64,000 bases of DNA from Emticicia sp965283955 (lineage in GTDB: Bacteria > Bacteroidota > Bacteroidia > Cytophagales > Spirosomataceae): positions 2,604,001-2,668,000 of the forward strand of contig CBDIQW010000001.1 of the NCBI GenBank assembly GCA_965283955.1, written 5' to 3'. A model generated the notes under the pieces. It had not been told where the DNA came from, ran no database searches, and saw only the letters and a program-made list of their open reading frames with translations. This document shows, in pieces, positions 50,781 through 59,146 of this stretch (the first letter of the stretch is position 1; every line of letters begins with the position of its first letter). A program made the position numbers and the translations under genes.

Positions 50781-50809
50781 AAAAAGCCGAGGCAAAACCT
50801 CGGCTTTTT
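50781..50809. terminator. Bidirectional intrinsic terminator
   Basis: A perfect 12-bp stem (AAAAAGCCGAGG and complement) with loop CAAAA and A/T ends lies between the S9 peptidase and convergent DUF2911 genes. Confidence 0.85.
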
Positions 50810-50830
50810 ATTACTACACTTACCTAAACC

Positions 50831-51316
50831 CTAAAACTCCATAGGTACGCTCACACTCGTCGTATCCCAGGAAATGGTTAAAGTCTTGTCGTCAGTAGTG
50901 ATTGTAAGTTTCTCTACTACGTCTTTTAATGTTTTTACAGGAACTGTAACTTCAGCTACGTTTTTATCTTTGATTTTATCGTATCCGTATGAACCCCATT
51001 GTTTTAATTCGCTATTCAAGATGATTGTCCATTCTTTCTCGCCTAATTTCGAGAATAAGGAATAAGTACCTGCTTTCACAGATTTACCACCAAATTTTAC
51101 ATCTTTTTTGAAGGTGATTTCGGTTGCTTCATTAGCACCAGTACGCCATACTGTTCCAAACTTTTCTAATCCACCAAAAATCACACGACCTTTTTTAGAA
51201 GGTTGACCGTAAGAAACTTTTACATTTGCACTTTCAGCCGAAACTCTTGGGCTTTGTGCAAATGATAATGTGCTGACAACCAGCATTAATGATAAAAATG
51301 ACAATACTTTTTTCAT
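50831..51316 (-). CDS. Secreted DUF2911 protein
   Basis: This 161-residue protein has a clear signal peptide (VVSTLSFAQ, residue ~21) and the DUF2911 core: SANVKVSYGQPSKKGRVIFGG, VWRTGANEATEITF, VKAGTYSLFSKLGEKEWTIILN, and a beta-rich C-terminal part ending TISWDTTSVSVPMEF. The family is periplasmic and common in Bacteroidota, where it is repeatedly seen as a short standalone protein; its role is unknown and no catalytic motif stands out. It is monocistronic between two terminators and the ABC ATPase gene. Confidence 0.9.
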   Translation of the reverse strand: MKKVLSFLSLMLVVSTLSFAQSPRVSAESANVKVSYGQPSKKGRVIFGGLEKFGTVWRTGANEATEITFKKDVKFGGKSVKAGTYSLFSKLGEKEWTIILNSELKQWGSYGYDKIKDKNVAEVTVPVKTLKDVVEKLTITTDDKTLTISWDTTSVSVPMEF

Positions 51317-51429
51317 ACAAGTTAAATTTGTGATATATGGTTATAAACGATAAAGAATGTATTTTAGTTTGAAATATGTTAGTTTTTATAAAAATAATCC
51401 CACGCTTTTTGATTAAATGGATAAATATT

Positions 51430-52167
51430 TTATTCTTTTACTTTTTGTGCATAAAGTTTAGCCATTTCTCGTGGATTGGTTGGTTCTGGATTTATTTTGT
51501 CTGATTCCAATAAACCATCACGCAAACGAATGATTCGGTGCGAATACTTAGCAATATCTTCTTCGTGCGTAACCATTACGATGGTATTTCCTTTTGAATA
51601 AAGCTGATCGAACAACTCCATGATTTCGTATGAGGTTTTGGTATCTAAGTTTCCTGTAGGCTCATCGGCAAGCAGAATACTTGGGTCATTTACTAACGCA
51701 CGGGCAATGGCTACACGTTGACGCTGCCCACCCGAAAGTTCGTTAGGTTTATGGTAGGCTCTATTATCAAGGCCAACGTTTTTGAGAGCAAGCATTGCTT
51801 TTTCCGTTCTCTGCGATTTGGTATATCCTGCATAAATCAAAGGCAAAGCCACGTTCTCAAGGGCTGATTGACGAGGAAGTAAGTTAAAAGTCTGAAAAAC
51901 GAAACCAATTTCTTTGTTTCGGACTTCGGCCAGTTCATTTTCACTCATGCGACTTACATCATTGTTGTTTAAAACATAGCGTCCACCCGTCGGGGAGTCC
52001 AAACAACCAATAATGTTCATCAAGGTAGATTTACCCGACCCCGAAGGCCCCATAAATGCTACATATTCACCTTTATCGACCGAAATCGTTACCGATTTTA
52101 AGGCGTCAATAATTTCGCTACCCATGATGTAGCGTTTAGAAATATTGGTTGTTTCGATAATCTTCAT
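51430..52167 (-). CDS. MacB/LolD-type ABC transporter ATP-binding protein
   Basis: The 245-residue ATPase has Walker A GPSGSGKST (about residues 40-48), the Q-loop, signature LSGGQRQRVAIARAL, Walker B ILLADEPTGNLD and H-loop VMVTHEEDIAKYSHRIIRL. The LVNDPSILLADEPTGNLDT block is characteristic of the MacB/LolD/FtsE class, which power lipoprotein release, antibiotic/peptide export or cell-division signalling. The usual membrane partner (FtsX/MacB permease) is not adjacent; upstream lies a large membrane-TPR protein of another family. The partner may be elsewhere in the genome. A pair of G/C-rich hairpins fills the upstream gap. Confidence 0.93.
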   Translation of the reverse strand: MKIIETTNISKRYIMGSEIIDALKSVTISVDKGEYVAFMGPSGSGKSTLMNIIGCLDSPTGGRYVLNNNDVSRMSENELAEVRNKEIGFVFQTFNLLPRQSALENVALPLIYAGYTKSQRTEKAMLALKNVGLDNRAYHKPNELSGGQRQRVAIARALVNDPSILLADEPTGNLDTKTSYEIMELFDQLYSKGNTIVMVTHEEDIAKYSHRIIRLRDGLLESDKINPEPTNPREMAKLYAQKVKE

Positions 52168-52168
52168 T

Positions 52169-52281
52169 GCCCCTAACCGCAGCGGCGGACCGTCCCCAAT
52201 AGGGGAATTTTATTTGGATAAATGTTTCATTTTTTCTCCTTGTCTGAGAAACAGGAAGCCCCCATCGGGGGTTTGGGGGCT
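52169..52281. repeat. Two G/C-rich palindromic elements in inverted orientation
   Basis: Copy 1 (52169-52213) begins GCCCCTAACC and ends TCCCCAATAGGGGAATTTT. Copy 2 (52257-52281), in the opposite sense, has AGCCCCC and GGGGGCT arms around ATCGGGGGTTT. Both resemble the element in the 3' end of the GGGPS gene at 15284. Together they fill the gap between the ATPase and the membrane-TPR gene and look like a REP doublet. Confidence 0.65.
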
Positions 52282-52292
52282 AAATTACTGAA

Positions 52293-54857
52293 TCATTCAA
52301 AACCGTCCTTTGTTTTTTCCATCAATGCTTTTTGGGCTTGATAGATGGAAAGAAATGCTTGATAATCGGCGGGGCTGCTTAGTTGTTGCACTTTTGCTAA
52401 ACCATCGGCTACGTAATCAGTCAAGCCAATTTTGAGCGATTGTAGTGTATATATCTTCCAAATTTCGGCAGAAGTATCGTTTAATTCGGCTGCTCGGAAA
52501 ACGAAATTATACGCATCGTTAGGTTTTTTGAGTGTATTATTATAAAAATCAACAACTTTATTCAACACATACGGATTTAGTGGATTTTCCTGCAAAACCT
52601 TATCAAAGTCAGCTTTTTTAGTAAAAGCAGTTTTAAATAATTCCTCCGCTTTAGCTTTTTGAAAATCGGCAATCGTTTGTTGATAATTTTGTTTTTGTAA
52701 AACTTCAACCGAAGATACATCACCAGCTTTACTGAGAAATTCTACCGCTTTATCATAAACGCCTTGTTGCAAAAACCACATTCCTGCTACTTGATTATAT
52801 AAGGGTTTATGTTTGGTCGAATCATTGGCCAAGACAGCCAGTTGTTTCAATCCTTCGAGTTTATTTTTACTGAAATAATTTCGGCAAGAAATAGCAAATT
52901 CTAAATCTTCAAAGAAATCGTTGTTTGCTTCCTTCCGCTGAATATTTTGCAAATCTTTGTTCGAATATGGAAACATCGTATTATTGAACGATGACAAGTT
53001 ATAAAGTAAGGCAAATTGGCTTACGTTAATGGCAGAATCTTTTGTAAATTCGATATATGTTGAAGCCTGTTTTTTTGCCAGTTTATCAAATGCTGCTCGA
53101 TTGGCTCTAAGACTTGCGTAAGTAGCTACTTCATTACTAAAGGTCAATTTTTGTAGTTCTTCTGGCGATGAGCTACCGTATTTCAGCTTATACGCCAATA
53201 AATTAGATTCCGCCAAATCGCAGTCAGAGCAGTTTGTTTTTGCTAAATTCAAGTAATAAAAAGTAGAATCAAGCACTTTTGTTTTTTCGTAGAGATACGC
53301 AATATTGGTTAAAAGCTGTTGATTCTGCGGAAATTTACTCACGCCTTCACGCAGCGTGAAAAGTGCGTCGAAGAACATATCTTTTTCCTGCAAAACCTTA
53401 CTCAAACCTGCATACGCAAACGGACTGGCATTTTTTTCTAAGGCATTTTTCAGAAATAACCCTGTATTTTCCTTATCACCATTTTTTAGAGCCAACGATG
53501 CTAACGCATAATTTGATTTATGATTACGAATATCGAAATGCAATGCTTCCTTGTAAAAAGTTTCAGCAGCTTGAAAATCTTCGGTGGCTGTATAATAATC
53601 GGCAATGGCGTTATAATAGCTCGCTTTGGTTTGAAAATAATTATTATAATTTTTGAATGAAATCAGCATGAAAACCACAATTGCCGCAGCCATTCGGAAA
53701 AGTAGTAATTCATAAAACTTTGGTTTGTAAATTACTTTATGTACTTCTAATCCTTTTTGTAGCGGTTGCGTAAAGTTTATTAATACATAAAAGAAAAAGC
53801 AAAGCCCCATCGCTACATGAGCATATGAGATAAAATCCTCAAAAGCTTCGATGAGTGGGTCATTGGCAGTTGCGTACGTATAGCCAATCGTAGCGGTTGT
53901 GATAATGGCCAGTCCCAAATAAAACCAAGAGCCAATACTCCGAAAATCAAAGAAATTCGATTGTTCAGAATAATCTCTGAAACCCCAAATTCCCAGAAGC
54001 ATCGAAATGCCAAAAAGGGCTACTGGATTTATTGAAATAATATTCCAGTCGATATACTGAGATTTTTCGAGATAAATCAAAAGCACATTGAGCAGATAAA
54101 TGCTCGAAATTGCTAAGAACGAAGGAATATGATTGCGATTTTTCACACCCGAATTTGATACCATCCAAACCAAACTTGCCGAAATTTCGTGAGCAACCAA
54201 TAAGATAAAAATCGCTGATAGAATAATTGCCGAAAGCAAACCATAGGAAAAAACTGCCAAACTTGGGTTTGCCGCTTTTGCCGTAAAGCCAATCAAGACC
54301 GCAGCCACAATACTCAAAACAAGAAAAGCAAAAAATCTTTTCAAGGCATTGATTTGAGGGGCAAAAGTATTGAAGTAAAAAGCCAAACCTGCAAACGCAC
54401 CAAAAGCCACCAAAAATGGCAATTGATTGACCGAGTTGAAGACGATTTCAAGATGAAAAGTTATCAGAATACCTGCCAGCAAAACCATTCCACCCAAAAA
54501 CCAATAACGGCTCATGCCCGAAAATGCACTCAACAGCAAATTCAGACCTAAGATAAACAATACTGCAAAAGCATGATTTGCCCACAAGTTGATGTCCATC
54601 ACCGAAGCAAGGTAACGCTCTTTAACAATATAAGCATTTCCGTTGATGGTAAACTTTAAAGTTCCATCCGAGAAAGTATCTAAAGCGGCAGGAATTTCGT
54701 CAAGCTCGCTGAGAATGTCCCAGTGAATGACATTTTCTAAACCTTTAAACCAGTAGAAAGAAAGAAATAGAATAGAGGTGAAAAGTATCGTAAGAATAAA
54801 AATAAAGCTAATTTGTTCATTTTTAGGCCAGTTTCGCCAAAAAAAGAGTTTTTGCAT
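52293..54857 (-). CDS. Large membrane protein with C-terminal tetratricopeptide repeats, function unknown
   Basis: The 854-residue protein starts with about 11 transmembrane helices (from ISFIFILTILFTSILFL near residue 17 to LLLFRMAAAIVVFMLISF near residue 385). A large extramembrane region of TPR-like helical repeats follows (YYTATEDFQAAETFYKEALHF, NYALASLALKNGDKENTGLFLKNAL, LLTNIAYLYEKTKVLDSTFYYLNLA, PLYNQVAGMWFLQQGVYDKAVEFL). Membrane-plus-TPR layouts occur in O-antigen-ligase-like and mannosyltransferase-like proteins, but I do not see their signature loops. Its topology and length seem lineage-specific. It lies upstream of the ABC ATPase on the same strand, but the 125-nt repeat-filled gap makes a functional pair uncertain. 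Confidence 0.75.
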   Translation of the reverse strand: MQKLFFWRNWPKNEQISFIFILTILFTSILFLSFYWFKGLENVIHWDILSELDEIPAALDTFSDGTLKFTINGNAYIVKERYLASVMDINLWANHAFAVLFILGLNLLLSAFSGMSRYWFLGGMVLLAGILITFHLEIVFNSVNQLPFLVAFGAFAGLAFYFNTFAPQINALKRFFAFLVLSIVAAVLIGFTAKAANPSLAVFSYGLLSAIILSAIFILLVAHEISASLVWMVSNSGVKNRNHIPSFLAISSIYLLNVLLIYLEKSQYIDWNIISINPVALFGISMLLGIWGFRDYSEQSNFFDFRSIGSWFYLGLAIITTATIGYTYATANDPLIEAFEDFISYAHVAMGLCFFFYVLINFTQPLQKGLEVHKVIYKPKFYELLLFRMAAAIVVFMLISFKNYNNYFQTKASYYNAIADYYTATEDFQAAETFYKEALHFDIRNHKSNYALASLALKNGDKENTGLFLKNALEKNASPFAYAGLSKVLQEKDMFFDALFTLREGVSKFPQNQQLLTNIAYLYEKTKVLDSTFYYLNLAKTNCSDCDLAESNLLAYKLKYGSSSPEELQKLTFSNEVATYASLRANRAAFDKLAKKQASTYIEFTKDSAINVSQFALLYNLSSFNNTMFPYSNKDLQNIQRKEANNDFFEDLEFAISCRNYFSKNKLEGLKQLAVLANDSTKHKPLYNQVAGMWFLQQGVYDKAVEFLSKAGDVSSVEVLQKQNYQQTIADFQKAKAEELFKTAFTKKADFDKVLQENPLNPYVLNKVVDFYNNTLKKPNDAYNFVFRAAELNDTSAEIWKIYTLQSLKIGLTDYVADGLAKVQQLSSPADYQAFLSIYQAQKALMEKTKDGFE

Positions 54858-54872
54858 AATTATATCAAGAGT

Positions 54873-54888
54873 TTTTCCACGTGAAACA
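54873..54888. promoter_or_regulatory. parS-like partition site
   Basis: TTTTCCACGTGAAACA matches the near-universal ParB-binding parS consensus TGTTTCACGTGAAACA at 14 of 16 positions; the right half is perfect. It lies in the divergent gap upstream of psd, 5 nt from a perfect DnaA box. Two mismatches in the left half mean it may be weak or decayed. No parA or parB gene is in the window. Confidence 0.5.
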
Positions 54889-54893
54889 CCAAC

Positions 54894-54902
54894 TTATCCA
54901 CA
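54894..54902 (+). other. DnaA box (perfect 9-mer)
   Basis: TTATCCACA is the consensus DnaA-binding 9-mer. It occurs singly here, 5 nt from a parS-like site, and is followed by CACACGTATTATAAATATT. One box does not make an origin; no cluster of further boxes or AT-rich unwinding element with 13-mers was recognised. Confidence 0.5.
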
Positions 54903-54963
54903 GCTTTTGCACACGTATTATAAATATTTGAGCCGTGAAGATAACGTAAAAACATTGTTTGAT

Positions 54964-54971
54964 TATATTTG
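54964..54971 (+). promoter_or_regulatory. -7 promoter element of psd
   Basis: TATATTTG matches TAnnTTTG exactly and lies 29 nt before the psd ATG. No TTTG is seen at the -33 position (ATAACGTAAA). Confidence 0.55.
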
Positions 54972-55000
54972 CGGTTCTAAAAAACTAAACAGCTCAGAAA

Positions 55001-55660
55001 ATGACACTTCATAAGGAAGGTACAGGAACGATTTCGTTGACAATTATTGGACTATTGGCAGCCAATGCGGCATTAAGATATTTTTTACCCGAACAAGATA
55101 TTTTACACACCTTATTGCTCATCGTGAGCTTATTCTTGTTTGTGATTGTGGTTCAGTTTTTTCGTAAACCAACAAGAACCACGCCAGTAAATCCGAAACA
55201 CGTCATTGCTCCTGCCGATGGAAAAGTGGTTGTGATTGAAGAAGTAGTTGAAACCGAATATTTCAAAGGGCCACGTCGTCAGGTTTCGATTTTCATGTCG
55301 CCACTTAATGTACACATCAATTTCAATCCGATTTCTGGCATCGTTTCTTATGCCAAATATCACGCAGGAAAATACTTGGTTGCTTGGCACCCAAAATCAA
55401 GCACCGAAAACGAACGTACGACAATCGTCGTGAAACACCATAACGGCACAGAGGTTTTGTTCCGACAAATTGCTGGAGCTTTGGCTCGTAGAATTTGCTG
55501 GTATGTGAAAGAAGGACAAGCAGTGGAACAAGGTTCGGAGTTTGGATTTATCAAATTTGGTTCAAGAATAGATATTTTCTTGCCGTTAGATGCAAAAATC
55601 TTAGTCAATATCGACGATAAACCTGTTGGTGGCGAAACAGTAATTGCAGAGTTAATGTAA
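55001..55660 (+). CDS. psd: Phosphatidylserine decarboxylase proenzyme (short, PSD-A type)
   Basis: Psd converts phosphatidylserine to phosphatidylethanolamine, the main membrane lipid, using a pyruvoyl group made by self-cleavage. The 219-residue proenzyme has two N-terminal hydrophobic segments (SLTIIGLLAANAALRYFL and LLLIVSLFLFVIVVQFF), HVIAPADGKVVVIE, FMSPLNVHINFNPISG, NERTTIVVKH, RQIAGALARRI and the cleavage site FGS (Gly187/Ser188). Ser188 would become the pyruvoyl group on the small alpha chain. The short length is normal for the bacterial PSD-A subfamily. It is followed by yraN 62 nt downstream and preceded by the parS-like/DnaA-box gap. No pssA gene is adjacent. Confidence 0.95.
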   Translation: MTLHKEGTGTISLTIIGLLAANAALRYFLPEQDILHTLLLIVSLFLFVIVVQFFRKPTRTTPVNPKHVIAPADGKVVVIEEVVETEYFKGPRRQVSIFMSPLNVHINFNPISGIVSYAKYHAGKYLVAWHPKSSTENERTTIVVKHHNGTEVLFRQIAGALARRICWYVKEGQAVEQGSEFGFIKFGSRIDIFLPLDAKILVNIDDKPVGGETVIAELM

Positions 55661-55722
55661 GATATTAATAAACTTGAAAAGAAGCAAGTTAGAAACTTGC
55701 TCTACCAAATGGGTAGAACGTT

Positions 55723-56064
55723 ATGAAACAGATAATCACTCTCGACGCTTATGGCTGCTCAAATTCGTTGAAAAAGAAAGGTTACGAAATTCTCGACCAA
55801 AACTATACGCACGGGAAAGGCGAAATAGATATTGTTGTTCTGAAAGATGGCTGGTTAGTTTTTGTGGAAGTTCGGGCGAGGTCAGAAGTTGCTCATGGGT
55901 TTCCCGAACAAACTATCTCGAAAGCAAAAGCCAGCCTTATTATCAAAACTGCCGAAAACTACATTTATGAGCATAATTGGTACGGAAACATTCGTTTCGA
56001 CATCATTGCCATAACCGTGGGTGAGAAATTTGAAATTATGCACTTTGAAGATGCTTTCTTCTAA
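55723..56064 (+). CDS. YraN/UPF0102-family nuclease-like protein
   Basis: This 113-residue protein has the restriction-endonuclease-like YraN core: LKKKGYEILDQNYTHGKGEIDIVVLKDGWLVFVEVRARS. In most relatives the last block is FVEVK-R, completing the E-D-E-x-K nuclease triad; here the lysine position is arginine (VEVRAR), which may reduce or alter catalysis. The usual N-terminal G-x-x-GE-x-x-A segment is replaced by TLDAYGCSNS. The family is implicated in DNA processing or competence-related functions but is poorly understood. It follows psd on the same strand, probably co-transcribed. Confidence 0.88.
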   Translation: MKQIITLDAYGCSNSLKKKGYEILDQNYTHGKGEIDIVVLKDGWLVFVEVRARSEVAHGFPEQTISKAKASLIIKTAENYIYEHNWYGNIRFDIIAITVGEKFEIMHFEDAFF

Positions 56065-56156
56065 ATTTTGATTTATTTCACACCATTATCTGCTAAGTTT
56101 ATTCTACAAAAACAGGTGTTTGTCTGAAAATGCTAATCTGAGGGGCTTTTCAAAAA

Positions 56157-56164
56157 TAAATTTG
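56157..56164 (+). promoter_or_regulatory. -7 promoter element of the TonB-dependent receptor gene
   Basis: TAAATTTG matches TAnnTTTG and ends 23 nt before ATG 56188; TCTG at 56137-56140 could serve as a degenerate -33. It overlaps the GTG where the longest frame opens, supporting ATG 56188 as the start. Confidence 0.5.
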
Positions 56165-56187
56165 TGTCATCAAAAAACACAAGTCAA

Positions 56188-58362
56188 ATGAAAAAGCTAT
56201 TACCTCTTATTTTATTCCAATTCTTATTATTTTCAACGCTTTTTGCCCAAACAACTATCAAGGGCAAAGTAACCGACCGCAAAGGTGAGGCTCTGCCGAG
56301 TGCCAATGTTTTCGTAAAAGGCAGCTACGATGGTGCAACCAGCGATTTAGATGGCAATTTTACGTTTAAAACTTCTCAGAAAGATACCGCAACGATTTCA
56401 GCAAGTTTTGTGGGCTATGAGCCATTCGAGCAGAAAATAAAATTGGATAAGGCAATTGTAGAAGTAAACATCAAGTTGGAAGAAGCCATGAATGTGCTGA
56501 ATACCGTCACGATTACGGCAGGAACTTTCGAGGCCTCCGATAGCAAAAAAATGGTCATGTTAAAACCTCTCGACATCGTAACAACCGCAGGTGGTGGAGC
56601 AGATATTACGGCCGTAATGCAGCTTTTGCCAGGTTCGCAGCGAGTGGGTGAGCAAGAAGGACTTTTTGTGCGTGGAGGTTCGGCCAACGAAACAAAAACT
56701 GTGATTGATGGCATGATTGTGCAGAATCCGTTTTTCAGCAGTACGCCCGATGTGCCACAACGTGGACGATTCACGCCTTTTATGTTTAAAGGAACGGCTT
56801 TTAGCACGGGTGGCTATTCGGCACAATATGGCCAAGCACTTTCATCTGTGCTTTTATTGCAAACCAAAGACAAAACCGATAATGCCAGCGGTTGGAATCT
56901 GAATGCAAATATGGCGGGTATCGGGGCAACTTACACCCACAAAGGTAGTGTTTCGGGGTCGGTTTATTACAGCAATCTTTCGCCTTATTTCAATCTGATT
57001 CAGTCAAATATCATTTTTGATAAAATGCCGCAGGGAATCAGCACTTCACTGACTGTCAATGAAAATCTGACTAAAAATAGTTCGTTGAAAATCTACGGTA
57101 CATACACCGATAATCAATCTGCGATTTTGTTTCCATCTTATGAGGAAGTTGGCACAAAGTACAGGTTTGACCTGAAAAACCGCAATGTTTTCACGAATGG
57201 AAGTTATCAGGTAAATTTTGATGAAGGACGCTGGATTTTACAAACTGGACTTTCGTACAGCCATAATACCGATAAACTAACAGTCGGAGGCAACGCAAGC
57301 GACCGCCTTGATGAGCGTACACAGGCACGAGCTGTAATTACTCGACTATTCGGAAGAAATAATTCCAGTTCAGTTTTGTTTGGTACGGAGTTTCACAACA
57401 TCAAGGTCGGCAATATCTATAATCAATATGATTTTAGGCTGAATGAGAATTATAGTGCGGCTTTTGTAGAAACTGAACTTTACATCACGCCAAAATTGGC
57501 CGGAAGATTTGGTTTACGTGGCGAATACACGAATGTGATAAATAAAACCAATATTGCTCCAAGAATCTCTTTGGCCTACAAAACAGGTCAATACAGTCAA
57601 GTTTCTTTGGCAGCGGGGCAATTTTTCCAAACTCCAGAGAAAAACTATCTTTACCTCAATCAAAACTTAGATTTTGAGTTGGCCAATCACTTAATTCTGA
57701 ATTATCAAGTTATCAAAAACGACCGAACATTTCGAGTGGAGGCTTTCAGAAAGGATTATAAAGATTTAGTGCGAGAATACACAACTTTCTACGACCCAAA
57801 CCCTTATCGTTTCCCGATTGGAAAAACCGATAATAGCGGATTTGGCTACGCTCAAGGCTTCGATGGATTTTTTCGAGACAAGAAAAGCATTAAAAACGGA
57901 GATTTTTGGTTCACTTATTCTTTCTTGGATACCAAACGCTTATCCAGAAATTATCAACAAGAAGCTACGCCAACTTTTGCTTCAAAACACAATTTTAGCG
58001 TGGTTTATAAGCAATTTCTTGAAAAAATCAGCACTAACGTTGGTGTAACGTTCACGCATACAAGCGGGCGACCAAACTATGATTTTGCCACGACGTCATT
58101 TTTGCCAACTTATATGAAACCATACCAAAACGTGAGCCTTTCGGCGAGTTATATAAAAGTAATTAAAGGAAATTTTGTGGTATTTTATGCAGCACTTGAC
58201 AATATTTTCGCTCGAAAAAATGTGTTTGGCTACCGTTATTCGGCTGATGGTAAACAACGTTTTGAAGTAACTCCACCAGTTTACAGAACATTCTTTTTGG
58301 GAATTTCAATGAATCTTTCAAAACAACTCGGAAAACCAAAAGAAGCCGATTTGGAGAATTAA
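56188..58362 (+). CDS. TonB-dependent outer-membrane receptor with carboxypeptidase-like regulatory domain
   Basis: The product of about 724 residues has a signal peptide (LFSTLFAQ), an N-terminal CarboxypepD_reg-like domain (TIKGKVTDRKGEALPSANVFV, residues ~23-105), a plug domain (VMQLLPGSQRVGEQEGLFVRGGSANETKTVIDGMIVQNPFFS) and a beta-barrel. This is the SusC-like layout but short (typical SusC is ~1000 aa), and no SusD lipoprotein follows. It may import siderophores, vitamins or small glycans using TonB energy. The C-terminus ends ...FFLGISMNLSKQLGKPKEADLEN, extending past the usual terminal aromatic. The frame begins at 56164; ATG 56188 (MKKLLPLIL) is the better start. Confidence 0.9.
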   Translation: MKKLLPLILFQFLLFSTLFAQTTIKGKVTDRKGEALPSANVFVKGSYDGATSDLDGNFTFKTSQKDTATISASFVGYEPFEQKIKLDKAIVEVNIKLEEAMNVLNTVTITAGTFEASDSKKMVMLKPLDIVTTAGGGADITAVMQLLPGSQRVGEQEGLFVRGGSANETKTVIDGMIVQNPFFSSTPDVPQRGRFTPFMFKGTAFSTGGYSAQYGQALSSVLLLQTKDKTDNASGWNLNANMAGIGATYTHKGSVSGSVYYSNLSPYFNLIQSNIIFDKMPQGISTSLTVNENLTKNSSLKIYGTYTDNQSAILFPSYEEVGTKYRFDLKNRNVFTNGSYQVNFDEGRWILQTGLSYSHNTDKLTVGGNASDRLDERTQARAVITRLFGRNNSSSVLFGTEFHNIKVGNIYNQYDFRLNENYSAAFVETELYITPKLAGRFGLRGEYTNVINKTNIAPRISLAYKTGQYSQVSLAAGQFFQTPEKNYLYLNQNLDFELANHLILNYQVIKNDRTFRVEAFRKDYKDLVREYTTFYDPNPYRFPIGKTDNSGFGYAQGFDGFFRDKKSIKNGDFWFTYSFLDTKRLSRNYQQEATPTFASKHNFSVVYKQFLEKISTNVGVTFTHTSGRPNYDFATTSFLPTYMKPYQNVSLSASYIKVIKGNFVVFYAALDNIFARKNVFGYRYSADGKQRFEVTPPVYRTFFLGISMNLSKQLGKPKEADLEN

Positions 58363-58503
58363 CAATTTTCACTCTTTCAAAAACGAAGTTTACTCCTCAA
58401 AAACGAGCATTCGTCAGAAATCAGTATTTCAGCAACAAAAGTCCACATAAATTGAATCAACAAATCAGAAAAGCTATTTTTAACATTCAAACAATCAATC
58501 AAA

Positions 58504-59143
58504 ATGAAACGTATTTTATTTGTAATCAGCCTATTAACATTGGTAATTACCGAAACATTTGCTCAAAACCCTGCCTACATTTCAGCAATGGAAAAGGCAA
58601 TCGGTTTGCTCAGCGAATTTGAAAACACCGAAAACAACAAGCAAGCCGTTAGCCAGTTAGAACGCATCGCCGCTGCCGAACCCAAAGAATGGTTGCCAAA
58701 TTATTGGGCGGCTTATGGCTTAGTAAACTTAAATTATGCCGAAACCGATGCTGATAAATAAAGACATCATTTTAGAAAAAGCCGAAAAATTTGCCGCAGC
58801 AGCCGAAAAGCTTCAACCCAACAACGACGAAATAGAAGTGCTTAAAGCCTACATTGCCAGTGCCAGAATGGCGGTTTCGCCACAAGACCGTTGGCAAAAA
58901 TATGGTGGAGTCGTAGGAACGGCTTTACAAAACGCAGCTAAGTTAAACCCCGAAAACCCAAGAGCAGCTTTATTGGCAGGACAAGGCATTTTTTATACAC
59001 CAGAAGCCTATGGTGGTGGAAAGAAAAAATCAGAGCCAATTTTGCAAGATGCCATCAATAAATTTACGAAATTCAAACCCGCATCGAGCATTGCACCAAA
59101 CTGGGGTGAAAGAGTTGCTAAATGGATGCTTTCTCAGATATAA
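58504..59143 (+). pseudogene. Secreted helical-repeat protein, split by a frameshift
   Basis: Two frames, 58504-58761 (85 aa, signal peptide ending ETFAQN) and 58736-59143 (135 aa), are parts of one protein of about 212 residues. The first stops at DADK-stop; the second continues as NKDIILEKAEKFAAAAEKLQP. Removing one A from the AAA run at 58756-58758 joins them (ETDADNKDIILEKAEKF). The joined product is a TPR-like periplasmic protein with helical repeats (SQLERIAAAEPKEWLPNYWAAYGLV, EVLKAYIASARMAVSPQDRW, NPRAALLAGQGIFYTPEAYGGG). Its stop is 3 nt from the start of the LytS kinase gene, so it is in the same operon. The indel may be real or an assembly error. Confidence 0.7.
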
Positions 59144-59146
59144 AAA

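Noticed and set aside
54841..55000. Chromosome origin (oriC) at the parS-like/DnaA-box site
   Set aside because: Only one DnaA box, no dnaA, dnaN, gidA or parAB genes nearby, and no GC-skew data; kept as a paired-site observation only.
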